Assembly: GCA_029573365.1 (NCBI GenBank)
Contig: JAKQGD010000244.1
Location: forward strand, 1-6,149
DNA length: 6,149 bases
Reading direction: 5' to 3'
From: Bacteroidota bacterium
GTDB lineage: Bacteria; Bacteroidota; Bacteroidia; Chitinophagales; Saprospiraceae
The position numbers and the translations under genes were made by a program. The notes beneath the pieces were generated by a model. The model was not told the DNA's origin, searched no databases, and saw only the letters and a list, made by a program, of their open reading frames with translations. Below, in pieces: positions 1-5,277 of this stretch (the stretch's first letter is position 1; each line of letters begins with the position of its first letter).

Positions 1-521
1 GGGCCATAGACATTAAAAAACTTACAACCTACCCAGTACGGAGGCTTATGCTCCTGGTCCAGGGCCCACAGATCAAATTTGTGCTTGCTCTCTCCATATG
101 GATTCATGGGTCTTAGGGCCTGTATTAGTTTTTGGTCATCACTAAAGCCAAGGCTTCCGTCACCATAGGTGGCAGCACTGGAAGCATAAATTAATGGTAT
201 TTCCCTCATGGCACACACCCTCCATATACGCTGACTGTACCGGACATTGAGCTCTTCGAACACCGACTCATTCATCAGCGTAGTATCTGTCCTGGCTCCT
301 ATATGAATGACGAAATCCACCTTTTGGGTCGTCTTTTCAAACCAATCGAGAAAAATATCCCTGTGCATCCACTCTCTTACAGCTTTGCCATCAGTGTTTT
401 TATCCTTGTACAGTTTATAAAAATCATCCACCACCACCACGTCACGATCGTAGCCATGCTTGTTGAGAGCCGTAAGCAGACATGAACCAATAAATCCGGA
501 AACACCGGTCAGAATCACCAT
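1..521 (-). CDS. hldD: ADP-L-glycero-D-manno-heptose 6-epimerase, N-terminal part (cut by window start)
   Basis: Seen: 173 complete codons from the ATG at 521-519, open to the window edge. The N-terminus is MVILTGVSGFIGS, a Rossmann GxxGxxG (G6, G9, G12). It is followed by an acidic VVVVDDF strand end near residue 33 that would hold the NAD(P) ribose, REIPLIYASSAATYG at 106-120, and the SDR catalytic pair in NPYGESK (Y142, K146); the fragment ends at FFNVYG. Known: the REIP-x-x-YASSAATYG and FNVYGP stretches closely match E. coli HldD (RfaD), a cytoplasmic short-chain dehydrogenase/reductase. It inverts C6 of ADP-D-glycero-D-manno-heptose to supply L,D-heptose for LPS inner core. The family is about 310-330 residues, so roughly half is missing beyond the edge, not truncated by mutation. 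The gene is divergent from the secreted-protein gene at 724. No Shine-Dalgarno sequence is visible, as is common in Bacteroidota. Other extended-SDR sugar epimerases are the alternative, but the matching stretches favour HldD. Confidence 0.9.
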   Translation of the reverse strand, partial: MVILTGVSGFIGSCLLTALNKHGYDRDVVVVDDFYKLYKDKNTDGKAVREWMHRDIFLDWFEKTTQKVDFVIHIGARTDTTLMNESVFEELNVRYSQRIWRVCAMREIPLIYASSAATYGDGSLGFSDDQKLIQALRPMNPYGESKHKFDLWALDQEHKPPYWVGCKFFNVYG

Positions 522-540
522 AGGTAAACGCTTTAGCCCA

Positions 541-548
541 CAAAGATA
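541..548 (-). promoter_or_regulatory. Candidate -7 box (TATCTTTG) for hldD
   Basis: On the minus strand this reads TATCTTTG, an exact match to the Bacteroidota TAnnTTTG -7 consensus. It lies 19 bases before the hldD ATG, so the leader would be only about 13-15 nt. No TTTG at -33 is seen at the usual 19-21 base spacing, so the call rests on one half-site. Confidence 0.45.
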
Positions 549-569
549 AAGGAATTTACATGGCCTTCA

Positions 570-604
570 GAATACTCCTTGACGAATGTAGAATGACGAA
601 TAAC
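570..604. repeat. Degenerate 7-bp tandem repeat (five heptads, GAATNNN)
   Basis: Read in steps of seven from 570, four of the five units begin with GAAT (570, 584, 591, 598). The second unit (577-583) is diverged but ends in GAC like the fourth. The period is broken on both sides (563-569 and 605-611 do not fit). The array is noncoding, in the spacer between hldD and the divergent secreted-protein gene, just upstream of the hldD -7 box. It is short enough that chance cannot be excluded, but the phase is exact with no slips. Confidence 0.5.
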
Positions 605-697
605 CTGGATTCAACACTCAATCTCTTTATCAGAATCAATCACAGACCTCGAGCATGAGGATCGATTGGACGATGGCCCTGAGCCACAGATTTTTCT

Positions 698-705
698 TAT
701 GTTTG
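698..705 (+). promoter_or_regulatory. Candidate -7 box (TATGTTTG) for the secreted hydrolase-like gene
   Basis: TATGTTTG matches TAnnTTTG exactly and sits 18 bases before the ATG at 724. Transcription would start around 711-713, downstream of the alternative ATG at 655, which argues for 724 as the start of translation. No -33 TTTG is seen at 19-21 bases upstream; a TTG at 666-668 is too far (29 bases). Half-site evidence only. Confidence 0.4.
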
Positions 706-723
706 CACAAAGAAATATGCCTC

Positions 724-1614
724 ATGACCATCCCCGTTTTTTACGCAGATTTTCCCAAAGCATGCCTGTGCAGGTACCTCACCATTGTGGTCGTTTGCCT
801 CACATCATCATTTGTACACGCACAATTCAGGCCCTTAATTAAAAAATTTTTCCTGGGACAGGATTCAGTAAGACTGGCCATTTATGATGCAGGCGGCAAA
901 AATTTTGCCTTTGTCCATGTACACGAAAACGAAGAAGCCTCTTTGCAGGCGGGCCTCACCTCACTGGCAGCCTTCGGAGGCAAGCTCATCACACTGCAAC
1001 ACTCACGTGATGGCTCCACCAAAAGGAACGTCACCTTCAGACACAATAAAACCACCTTTTCATTTGATCCCAATCGCATTTTTACACATGACAGATCCGT
1101 CCTGGCAGCCTCCATCACAGTCATCAAAGGTAAGGGCAAGGCAGACAATTCCGTGATAGAGATGGTCGATGCCCTGGCTCGTGCTATCTGGGACGAACTC
1201 GCCGGATATCCGCTCATCATCGCCCTGCATAACAATAAAAACAAACCCTCAGAATACAGCACCCGATGGCTTTTCTTTAAACATTACGAACCCGAATCCT
1301 ATTCCATCACCTCCTACGTCCGAAAATTTGACCAGGTCTCAGATTCCAATAAGTCATGTTCTGACATATATATCAACCCCGCCATCAATAATTCAGAGTT
1401 TTTTATCGTAACCCGGCGATCAGACTTCGACCAGCTTTTACGCCTAAGGTATAACGTAGTGCTGCAAAACGATCGCCCTGTAGATGATGGTTCCATGTCT
1501 GTGCTTGCCGCAAAAAACGGCATCCGATATATAAACGCCGAGGCCAAACACGGCCGCATCACGGAGCAGACAGCAATGCTCAGACTCCTGCTCGATGCTG
1601 AGGTTAAAAAATAA
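724..1614 (+). CDS. Secreted protein with M14/aspartoacylase-like zinc-site motifs, substrate unknown
   Basis: Seen: 296 residues from the ATG at 724. The N-terminus has basic residues (K12, R17), a hydrophobic stretch (TIVVVCLTSSF, 20-30) and a likely signal peptidase I site VHA|Q (33/34), so it is probably periplasmic or exported. Mature motifs in order: HENE (H67xxE70), DPNRIF (115-120), IIALHNN (H169) and INAEAKHG (E273). Known: M14 carboxypeptidases and AstE/aspartoacylase enzymes bind zinc with HxxE plus a later His, use an Asn-Arg pair (often DxNRxF/W) to hold the substrate carboxylate, and have a catalytic Glu near the C-terminus. Inferred: the same order here suggests a metal-dependent peptidase or amidohydrolase. 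I recognise no named family and no substrate. An in-frame ATG at 655 would add 23 residues (319 total). I prefer 724 because the -7 box at 698-705 lies between them and the extension puts extra sequence ahead of the signal peptide. It stands alone: divergent from hldD and convergent with the next gene. Confidence 0.7.
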   Translation: MTIPVFYADFPKACLCRYLTIVVVCLTSSFVHAQFRPLIKKFFLGQDSVRLAIYDAGGKNFAFVHVHENEEASLQAGLTSLAAFGGKLITLQHSRDGSTKRNVTFRHNKTTFSFDPNRIFTHDRSVLAASITVIKGKGKADNSVIEMVDALARAIWDELAGYPLIIALHNNKNKPSEYSTRWLFFKHYEPESYSITSYVRKFDQVSDSNKSCSDIYINPAINNSEFFIVTRRSDFDQLLRLRYNVVLQNDRPVDDGSMSVLAAKNGIRYINAEAKHGRITEQTAMLRLLLDAEVKK

Positions 1615-1630
1615 AATACTCGATATATAC

Positions 1631-1654
1631 AGCCTGGGGGTTAAACCGGGGGCT
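1631..1654. repeat. GC-rich imperfect palindrome, REP-like or bidirectional hairpin
   Basis: This 24-base element begins AGCC and ends GGCT, with a TTAAA centre flanked by G-runs. The outer four pairs match perfectly, a G-T wobble follows, two mismatches interrupt, and a short inner GG/CC stem can form. It lies 17 bases after the stop of the plus-strand gene in a convergent spacer, where a transcription terminator or a repetitive extragenic palindrome is often found. No T-run follows directly (the nearest, in TGATTTTTTA, is about 29 bases on), so it is not a classic intrinsic terminator. The rest of 1615-1746 is AT-rich with nothing I can name. Confidence 0.35.
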
Positions 1655-1746
1655 CCAATAAGAATATCAAACCGTATTAATGATTTTTTATTGAACCAAC
1701 AAATTGATAACCAAACAGATTAAATAGTAAGCGTTAATGCCTGATC

Positions 1747-2478
1747 CTATTTGCAGAAGGCTTCGTAGTCCGTCATCACCTGTACGGCTGCCTGTTCCAA
1801 CTGGGTGCCAGGCAATTTATCGCCTTTAAACCTTGCTTTCAGACTTTTACTGGGTTTTATCGTGTACTTGCCTGTATCGTATTTTTTAACCAAAGCCTCA
1901 CAATCACTAAAAAAAGCTTTGAAACTAACCGCGTCGATTGATTCGGGTTTGAAGCCATCCCGGACCAGGAGGATATCAAATGCATTTTTAGCGTTTTCCT
2001 CCTTTTCCCTGACAAGGGCATCGTTTTCATAATCCTCGTCAGAAATCACGGGCGGGATATAAAACCTGAGCATCCTGACCCTGCCGTCGCGGACCACTTC
2101 TGCAAAAAAGTCCGAAGGCCTTTCCCCCTTAAACCTGCCATAAGCGGATTTGAGGATGTTGTCCTCGCCTTCCCCTTTTATGTAGTAGTTGACACTTATA
2201 AACTTCCGGTCGTCATATCCATACTCCTTAACTGCAAGGGGATCGAGGACAGCTTTTTGTTCTTTTTTTATTTTTCCTGAACCCAGCAGTGATTTGTCAA
2301 AGGTCCTCACATCCTGCTGGAAAGTCCACGGCAGAGCAGGGTCTTCCACTTCGATCATGAGCTCCTTTTTGGTGCCGTCATTAAGTATGATGTAGCCTTC
2401 AAAACGGTTGTCTCTTTTCTGCCCGAATAAAATTGTGGAGCAGGCTATAAAACTAAAAACCAGTAAAATATTTCTCAT
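1747..2478 (-). CDS. Secreted hypothetical protein, second gene of a two-gene operon
   Basis: Seen: 243 residues, TAG stop. The N-terminus MRNILLVFSFIACSTILFG is a signal peptide with likely cleavage G19|Q20. C13 is not a good lipobox (F at -3, very short hydrophobic run before it), so I favour soluble export over a lipoprotein. The mature part opens with FEGYIILNDGTKKEL (26-40), a strand-turn-strand seen in many Bacteroidota secreted proteins of unknown role that begin with a 'GYI' hairpin. A charged middle (DEDYENDALVREKEENAK, about 147-164) is probably helical. Only C193 and C242 occur in the mature chain and could form a disulfide. No catalytic motif is visible. It starts 18 bases after the stop of the gene at 2497-3390 on the same strand, so the two are very likely co-transcribed. 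The spacer before the ATG is AT-rich with no Shine-Dalgarno sequence. I do not recognise a named family. Confidence 0.75.
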   Translation of the reverse strand: MRNILLVFSFIACSTILFGQKRDNRFEGYIILNDGTKKELMIEVEDPALPWTFQQDVRTFDKSLLGSGKIKKEQKAVLDPLAVKEYGYDDRKFISVNYYIKGEGEDNILKSAYGRFKGERPSDFFAEVVRDGRVRMLRFYIPPVISDEDYENDALVREKEENAKNAFDILLVRDGFKPESIDAVSFKAFFSDCEALVKKYDTGKYTIKPSKSLKARFKGDKLPGTQLEQAAVQVMTDYEAFCK

Positions 2479-2496
2479 GAGATTGTTATTAATAAA

Positions 2497-3390
2497 TCAG
2501 TTGCCAAAAATCTTTTTTCCTTTTCGTTGATCCAGGACCGGCTTGGGTCTGGGAGCCGAATCCATCACCTCTGTGGCTATCTTATCTACATAGACCCAGC
2601 GTCCATCTTTGCGTTCGTAGCCTATATAGCTGCCATCGGGTACCATGGTTTCTATTTTGTTATTGATGCGGCTCATCCTGGGTATGAGGTGGTCGGCCAT
2701 TATCATTTCCATGCCAGGATTGTAATTAATAGTCATAATGGCATCTGCCGAATATTTAAACACCAGTCTGTGGAAGGTATCCTCCTCTTTGCCATCAGGC
2801 GACATCCGCACAAATACCGGCTGGCCAAAATAAGGCACACCCTCAGAGCTGAAAAACATTACATCCACGATTTTGACACTTTCTTCACGGCTGAGGCGGT
2901 TGACACCGAAAATGAGCCAGTATTTTTCTTTACCCGAGGTTTTGATCTCCATCATGTTGTAGCAGAGAGATCCGAGCCAGTTGTCGGCATCAAACTCATC
3001 GTCAGCAAAACTTTCGGCCTGCTTAAATCGGTCATTTAACCTGATGATGCTTCCGTCTGCTTTCTGGATGACTCCAAAATATCTTGTGTCATAGTCAGAA
3101 ATACGGGCTTCCCAGGTGATAAGCCTGAAGGATCTATCTTCCGCAGTCTTGCGTGACACCCATTTAAGTGAATCAAACGGATAGCTGAATGAACCTTTTT
3201 GGCTCAAAGCCTCAAAAAACAGGGTGTTGAATTTTTCTGTCGCCCTCAGACGGTGTCGTCCTTCGGAGGCATTGGTCATGATGTCACAATAAAACGAAAG
3301 TTCACTTTCAGTCTCTTGTAATCCGGCCTGACCGGCCAATATAAACTGACTGCCTCTAAACAGTAAAAACAGGATAATCACAAATCTCAT
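2497..3390 (-). CDS. Secreted conserved hypothetical protein, first gene of a two-gene operon
   Basis: Seen: 297 residues, TGA stop. The N-terminus MRFVIILFLLFRGSQFILAG is a signal peptide with likely cleavage around G20|Q21. The mature protein has a helical start (TEKFNTLFFEALSQKGSFSYPFDSL, 51-75), then beta-rich sequence with RLITWEARI (89-97), YFGVIQ (104-109), YWLIFGV (157-163), KIVDVMFFSSEGVPYFGQPVF (173-193) and FKYSADAIMTINY (211-223). The C-terminal end is PDGSYIGYERKDGRWVYVDKI (251-271) and a basic tail. Known, from memory: this arrangement ('SYPFDSL', 'FEYSA', 'PDGSY.GY..KDG.WVYVD') recurs in uncharacterised Bacteroidota proteins; I know no function for it. No enzyme motif is evident, and a repeated strand pattern suggests a beta-sandwich or propeller-like fold. 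It is probably periplasmic. A good promoter lies immediately upstream (3395-3426) and the 1747-2478 gene follows after 18 bases. Confidence 0.75.
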   Translation of the reverse strand: MRFVIILFLLFRGSQFILAGQAGLQETESELSFYCDIMTNASEGRHRLRATEKFNTLFFEALSQKGSFSYPFDSLKWVSRKTAEDRSFRLITWEARISDYDTRYFGVIQKADGSIIRLNDRFKQAESFADDEFDADNWLGSLCYNMMEIKTSGKEKYWLIFGVNRLSREESVKIVDVMFFSSEGVPYFGQPVFVRMSPDGKEEDTFHRLVFKYSADAIMTINYNPGMEMIMADHLIPRMSRINNKIETMVPDGSYIGYERKDGRWVYVDKIATEVMDSAPRPKPVLDQRKGKKIFGN

Positions 3391-3394
3391 GGCA

Positions 3395-3426
3395 CAAATT
3401 TAAAAAGGGATATCATTATAGTCAAA
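3395..3426 (-). promoter_or_regulatory. Bacteroidota-type promoter for the two secreted-protein genes
   Basis: On the minus strand TTTG (3426-3423) is followed by 20 bases and then TAAATTTG (3402-3395), matching the TTTG-N19-21-TAnnTTTG consensus of the Bacteroidota primary sigma factor. The -7 box ends only 4 bases before the ATG at 3390. Transcription would therefore start at or within a base or two of the start codon, implying a leaderless or nearly leaderless mRNA. Confidence 0.6.
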
Positions 3427-3485
3427 AAGCACCATATAACGATGTTGTATACCAGAGTATTACAAATAAACTGTTAAAAGTGTTT

Positions 3486-4016
3486 TTACTGCAGGTTGCA
3501 GGATCTGATAAATGAATGATAGTCAGGCTTGTCGGCTACAGAATGGTGAATAAAACTGTACACGACCTTAGCATCCCTGATGAGGAAGATGCCCGGCATC
3601 TGCAATCCGTCTCCTACGCCGGGAGCAGCAGGATAGATACCCTTTGTGGCTGCTACTTCGGCTCCACGGAGCCATGTCTTGAGGCCAAACAACTGACTGT
3701 ATTTGCCCTTGACCAAGCCGAAAACCTCATAATATCTGCAATCTGGGTCGCTGACGTGCTCCACCTTAGGAAGCCCAAATTTACGGAAGTATTCCTCTGC
3801 GGTTTGATTTTCGTCCATGTGTACAAAAACGGGCTTTACACCGCTGTCAACAAACTCCTGAAACTTCCTGGAAATATCGTAGAGCGATTCTCTGCAAAAG
3901 ATGCATCCAAAATGACGGAGGAAAACCAATAAGACAGGACCATCGGCCGAAAGCTCTGCAAGATTGCTGCCGGTATTGGTCTTCATATACAAAAGACTAT
4001 CCCTAGCTATGTCCAT
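3486..4016 (-). CDS. Thioredoxin-fold peroxiredoxin-like protein (AhpC/TSA-like, CxxC)
   Basis: Seen: 176 residues, TAA stop, no signal peptide. PVLLVFLRHFGCIFCRESL (27-45) has a beta strand followed by C38-I-F-C41 at the start of a helix, the redox-active position of the thioredoxin fold. Then come PVFVHMDEN (62-70), the DPDCRYYEVFGL segment (90-101) with C93, and QMPGIFLIRDAKVVYSFIHHSVAD (139-162), which supplies the cis-Pro (MPG, P141) and the last strands. Known: 'RHFGCxFCRE' is typical of the peroxiredoxin-like AhpC/TSA group (PRXL2 and SelL-related proteins), which has a CxxC instead of the TxxC site of classical 2-Cys peroxiredoxins. Inferred: a cytoplasmic thiol oxidoreductase or peroxidase; substrate and reducing partner unknown. 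It lies 57 bases downstream of mdh on the same strand, so it may be read from the mdh promoter or from a weak site in the gap. C93 and C173 are additional cysteines. Confidence 0.8.
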   Translation of the reverse strand: MDIARDSLLYMKTNTGSNLAELSADGPVLLVFLRHFGCIFCRESLYDISRKFQEFVDSGVKPVFVHMDENQTAEEYFRKFGLPKVEHVSDPDCRYYEVFGLVKGKYSQLFGLKTWLRGAEVAATKGIYPAAPGVGDGLQMPGIFLIRDAKVVYSFIHHSVADKPDYHSFIRSCNLQ

Positions 4017-4065
4017 GGTAGTTACTGTGTGTGGCCAGAATAACCAAAGTCCTGCCTTATTGTTC

Positions 4066-4073
4066 CAAAAATA
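4066..4073 (-). promoter_or_regulatory. Weak candidate -7 box (TATTTTTG) for the peroxiredoxin-like gene
   Basis: TATTTTTG on the minus strand fits TAnnTTTG and begins directly after the mdh stop codon. It would give a leader of about 44 nt for the gene starting at 4016. The only upstream TTTG (4088-4085) is 11 bases away, too close for a -33 element. In AT-rich spacer DNA such an octamer can arise by chance, so read-through from mdh remains equally likely. Confidence 0.25.
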
Positions 4074-4997
4074 TTACATTTTATCAAAAACATCCATCAC
4101 TTCTCTTACCGAAGCGGCAGAATCATGTAACAGTTTGAGTTCATTTTTATTGAGCTTAAGCTCGATGACCTTTTCTATTCCATTTTTACCAAGCTTCACA
4201 GGTACGCCTACAAATACGTCATTTAGCCCGTACTGGCCTGTGAGTTGAGTACACACAGGGAAGATTCTGTTTTCGTTTTTGACGATTGCCTCTACCATTT
4301 GTGCGGCGGCAGCTCCTGGAGCGTACCATGCTGATGTGCCCATGAGCTTTACCAACTCACCTCCTCCGGTTTTTGTCCTGTCAACGATGGCATCGAGCAC
4401 CTTGGGCTTTACGAGTTCTGTGACAGGAATACCACTGACGGTGGTGTACCTCGGCAGTGGCACCATGGTGTCACCGTGTCCGCCCATCAGGATGGCCTGA
4501 ATGTCTTTAGGTGACACATTGAGTTCAGAAGCCAGGAAGGCCCTGTATCTGGCTGTGTCAAGTATTCCGGCCATACCAAAAACCCTGGATCCCTTAAGGC
4601 CTGATGCTTTAAAAGCGGCATAGGTCATCACATCCAGAGGGTTTGAAACTACGATGATGATGGGATTTTTAGAGTACTCGAGTACTGACTTCACCACAGA
4701 GGTGACGATATTGGCATTAGTGGAGATCAGATCGTCTCTGCTCATGCCCGGCTTGCGAGGAATACCTGCCGTGATGACTACGATGTCAGAGTTTTTTGTA
4801 TCCTTGTAGTCGCTGGTGCCTGTGAGCCTGGTACTGTAATTGTCAATAGGGGCCTGCTGCCATGTATCAAGAGCTTTGCCGCGTGCCAGGTCGCCTATAA
4901 TATCCACCAGCACTATTTCGTTGACTATATCTTTATGGGCAAGTACGTTTGCCACGGTGGCACCTACGTTTCCGGCACCTATAACGGTAACTTTCAT
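4074..4997 (-). CDS. mdh: Malate dehydrogenase (NAD-dependent, LDH-like type)
   Basis: Interconverts malate and oxaloacetate with NAD+/NADH in the TCA cycle, in the cytoplasm. Seen: 307 residues from the ATG at 4997-4995. The N-terminus MKVTVIGAGNVGATVA carries the Rossmann GxGxxG (G7, G9, G12), and D32 at the end of strand 2 favours NAD over NADP. The active-site loop AGIPRKPGMSR holds R81 and R87; R81 at the specificity position points to malate, where lactate dehydrogenases have Gln. N119 (VSNPLD), D147 and R150 (LDTAR) and the catalytic H174 (GGHGD) are all present. The reading frame extends upstream to an ATG at 5039, but those 14 extra residues precede the normal family start and look like leader, so I reject them. 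Length fits the 305-315 residues usual for this group. It is divergent from sucC across 280 bases and followed by the peroxiredoxin-like gene. No exact TAnnTTTG box was found upstream; the bases before the ATG are AT-rich with no Shine-Dalgarno sequence. Confidence 0.96.
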   Translation of the reverse strand: MKVTVIGAGNVGATVANVLAHKDIVNEIVLVDIIGDLARGKALDTWQQAPIDNYSTRLTGTSDYKDTKNSDIVVITAGIPRKPGMSRDDLISTNANIVTSVVKSVLEYSKNPIIIVVSNPLDVMTYAAFKASGLKGSRVFGMAGILDTARYRAFLASELNVSPKDIQAILMGGHGDTMVPLPRYTTVSGIPVTELVKPKVLDAIVDRTKTGGGELVKLMGTSAWYAPGAAAAQMVEAIVKNENRIFPVCTQLTGQYGLNDVFVGVPVKLGKNGIEKVIELKLNKNELKLLHDSAASVREVMDVFDKM

Positions 4998-5074
4998 TAT
5001 TATTTGATTTAAAAGATTAAAAACTAACTTTTCTTTCAACCAATAAAACCGGCATTGGTTTAACTATATTGTTA

Positions 5075-5110
5075 CCAAAATGCCATTTTTCCAAAATTTA
5101 ATTCCAAAAT
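5075..5110. promoter_or_regulatory. Operator-like palindrome with three CCAAAAT repeats between mdh and sucC
   Basis: CCAAAAT occurs at 5075, 5091 and 5104; the last two copies extend to TTCCAAAAT. Overlapping the first is a perfect inverted repeat AAAATG-C-CATTTT (5077-5089). The cluster is about 80-115 bases upstream of the mdh start and about 90 bases upstream of the sucC -33 box, so it could bind a regulator of either gene. The region is AT-rich, so part of this may be compositional. Confidence 0.3.
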
Positions 5111-5197
5111 CTCAGAAACCATAGCAACCAGGAGACATTCCGGATGTTGGGTTGACACCTAGGGTAATATATTTTTGAGGTAAAAAAACCGGCCAGA

Positions 5198-5228
5198 TTT
5201 GTAAAAACTCAATTTAACCTTAATTTTG
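5198..5228 (+). promoter_or_regulatory. Bacteroidota-type promoter for sucC
   Basis: TTTG (5198-5201), a 19-base spacer and TAATTTTG (5221-5228) match the TTTG / TAnnTTTG consensus in sequence and spacing. The predicted transcription start is near 5234-5236, giving a 5' leader of about 42-44 nt before the sucC ATG. This is the best promoter in the window together with the one at 3395-3426. Confidence 0.65.
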
Positions 5229-5236
5229 CAGCTGCC

Positions 5237-5256
5237 GAGGCCTGCAGAATGGCCTC
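5237..5256 (+). other. Stem-loop at the predicted 5' end of the sucC mRNA
   Basis: GAGGCC (5237-5242) and GGCCTC (5251-5256) form a perfect 6-bp GC-rich stem with an 8-base loop, TGCAGAAT. It begins within a few bases of the transcription start predicted from the promoter at 5198-5228 and ends 21 bases before the sucC ATG. The remaining leader is A-rich and unstructured. A 5'-terminal hairpin commonly protects an mRNA from 5'-end-dependent decay. No T-run follows, so it is not a terminator. Confidence 0.5.
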
Positions 5257-5277
5257 AATACTAAAAATTCAGAAAAT

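Noticed and set aside
303..485. Plus-strand open frame with a HHHH run near the hldD start
   Set aside because: It is the complement of the VVVV segment of the HldD Rossmann fold; no start signal or family resemblance.
882..1262. Minus-strand 126-codon frame and two other overlapping frames inside the 724-1614 gene
   Set aside because: They are shadows of a gene with a signal peptide and ordered metal-site motifs; none has a promoter or recognisable sequence.
1655..1746. Possible intrinsic terminator using the T-run near 1683
   Set aside because: The T-run is about 29 bases from the nearest hairpin and no other stem adjoins it, so it does not form a terminator on either strand.
2527..3039. 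Plus-strand open frame of 170 codons, antisense to the secreted hypothetical gene
   Set aside because: It lies entirely inside the 2497-3390 minus-strand gene, which has a signal peptide, operon context and promoter. The antisense product has no recognisable domain and low-complexity His/Ile-rich sequence typical of a shadow frame.
3516..3932. Plus-strand open frame of 138 codons, antisense to the peroxiredoxin-like gene
   Set aside because: The opposite strand encodes a clear thioredoxin-fold protein with CIFC and cis-Pro; this frame shows no domain of its own.
4998..5039. Fourteen-residue N-terminal extension of malate dehydrogenase
   Set aside because: The family begins at MKV-x-VIGAG; the extension is AT-rich leader translated by chance.
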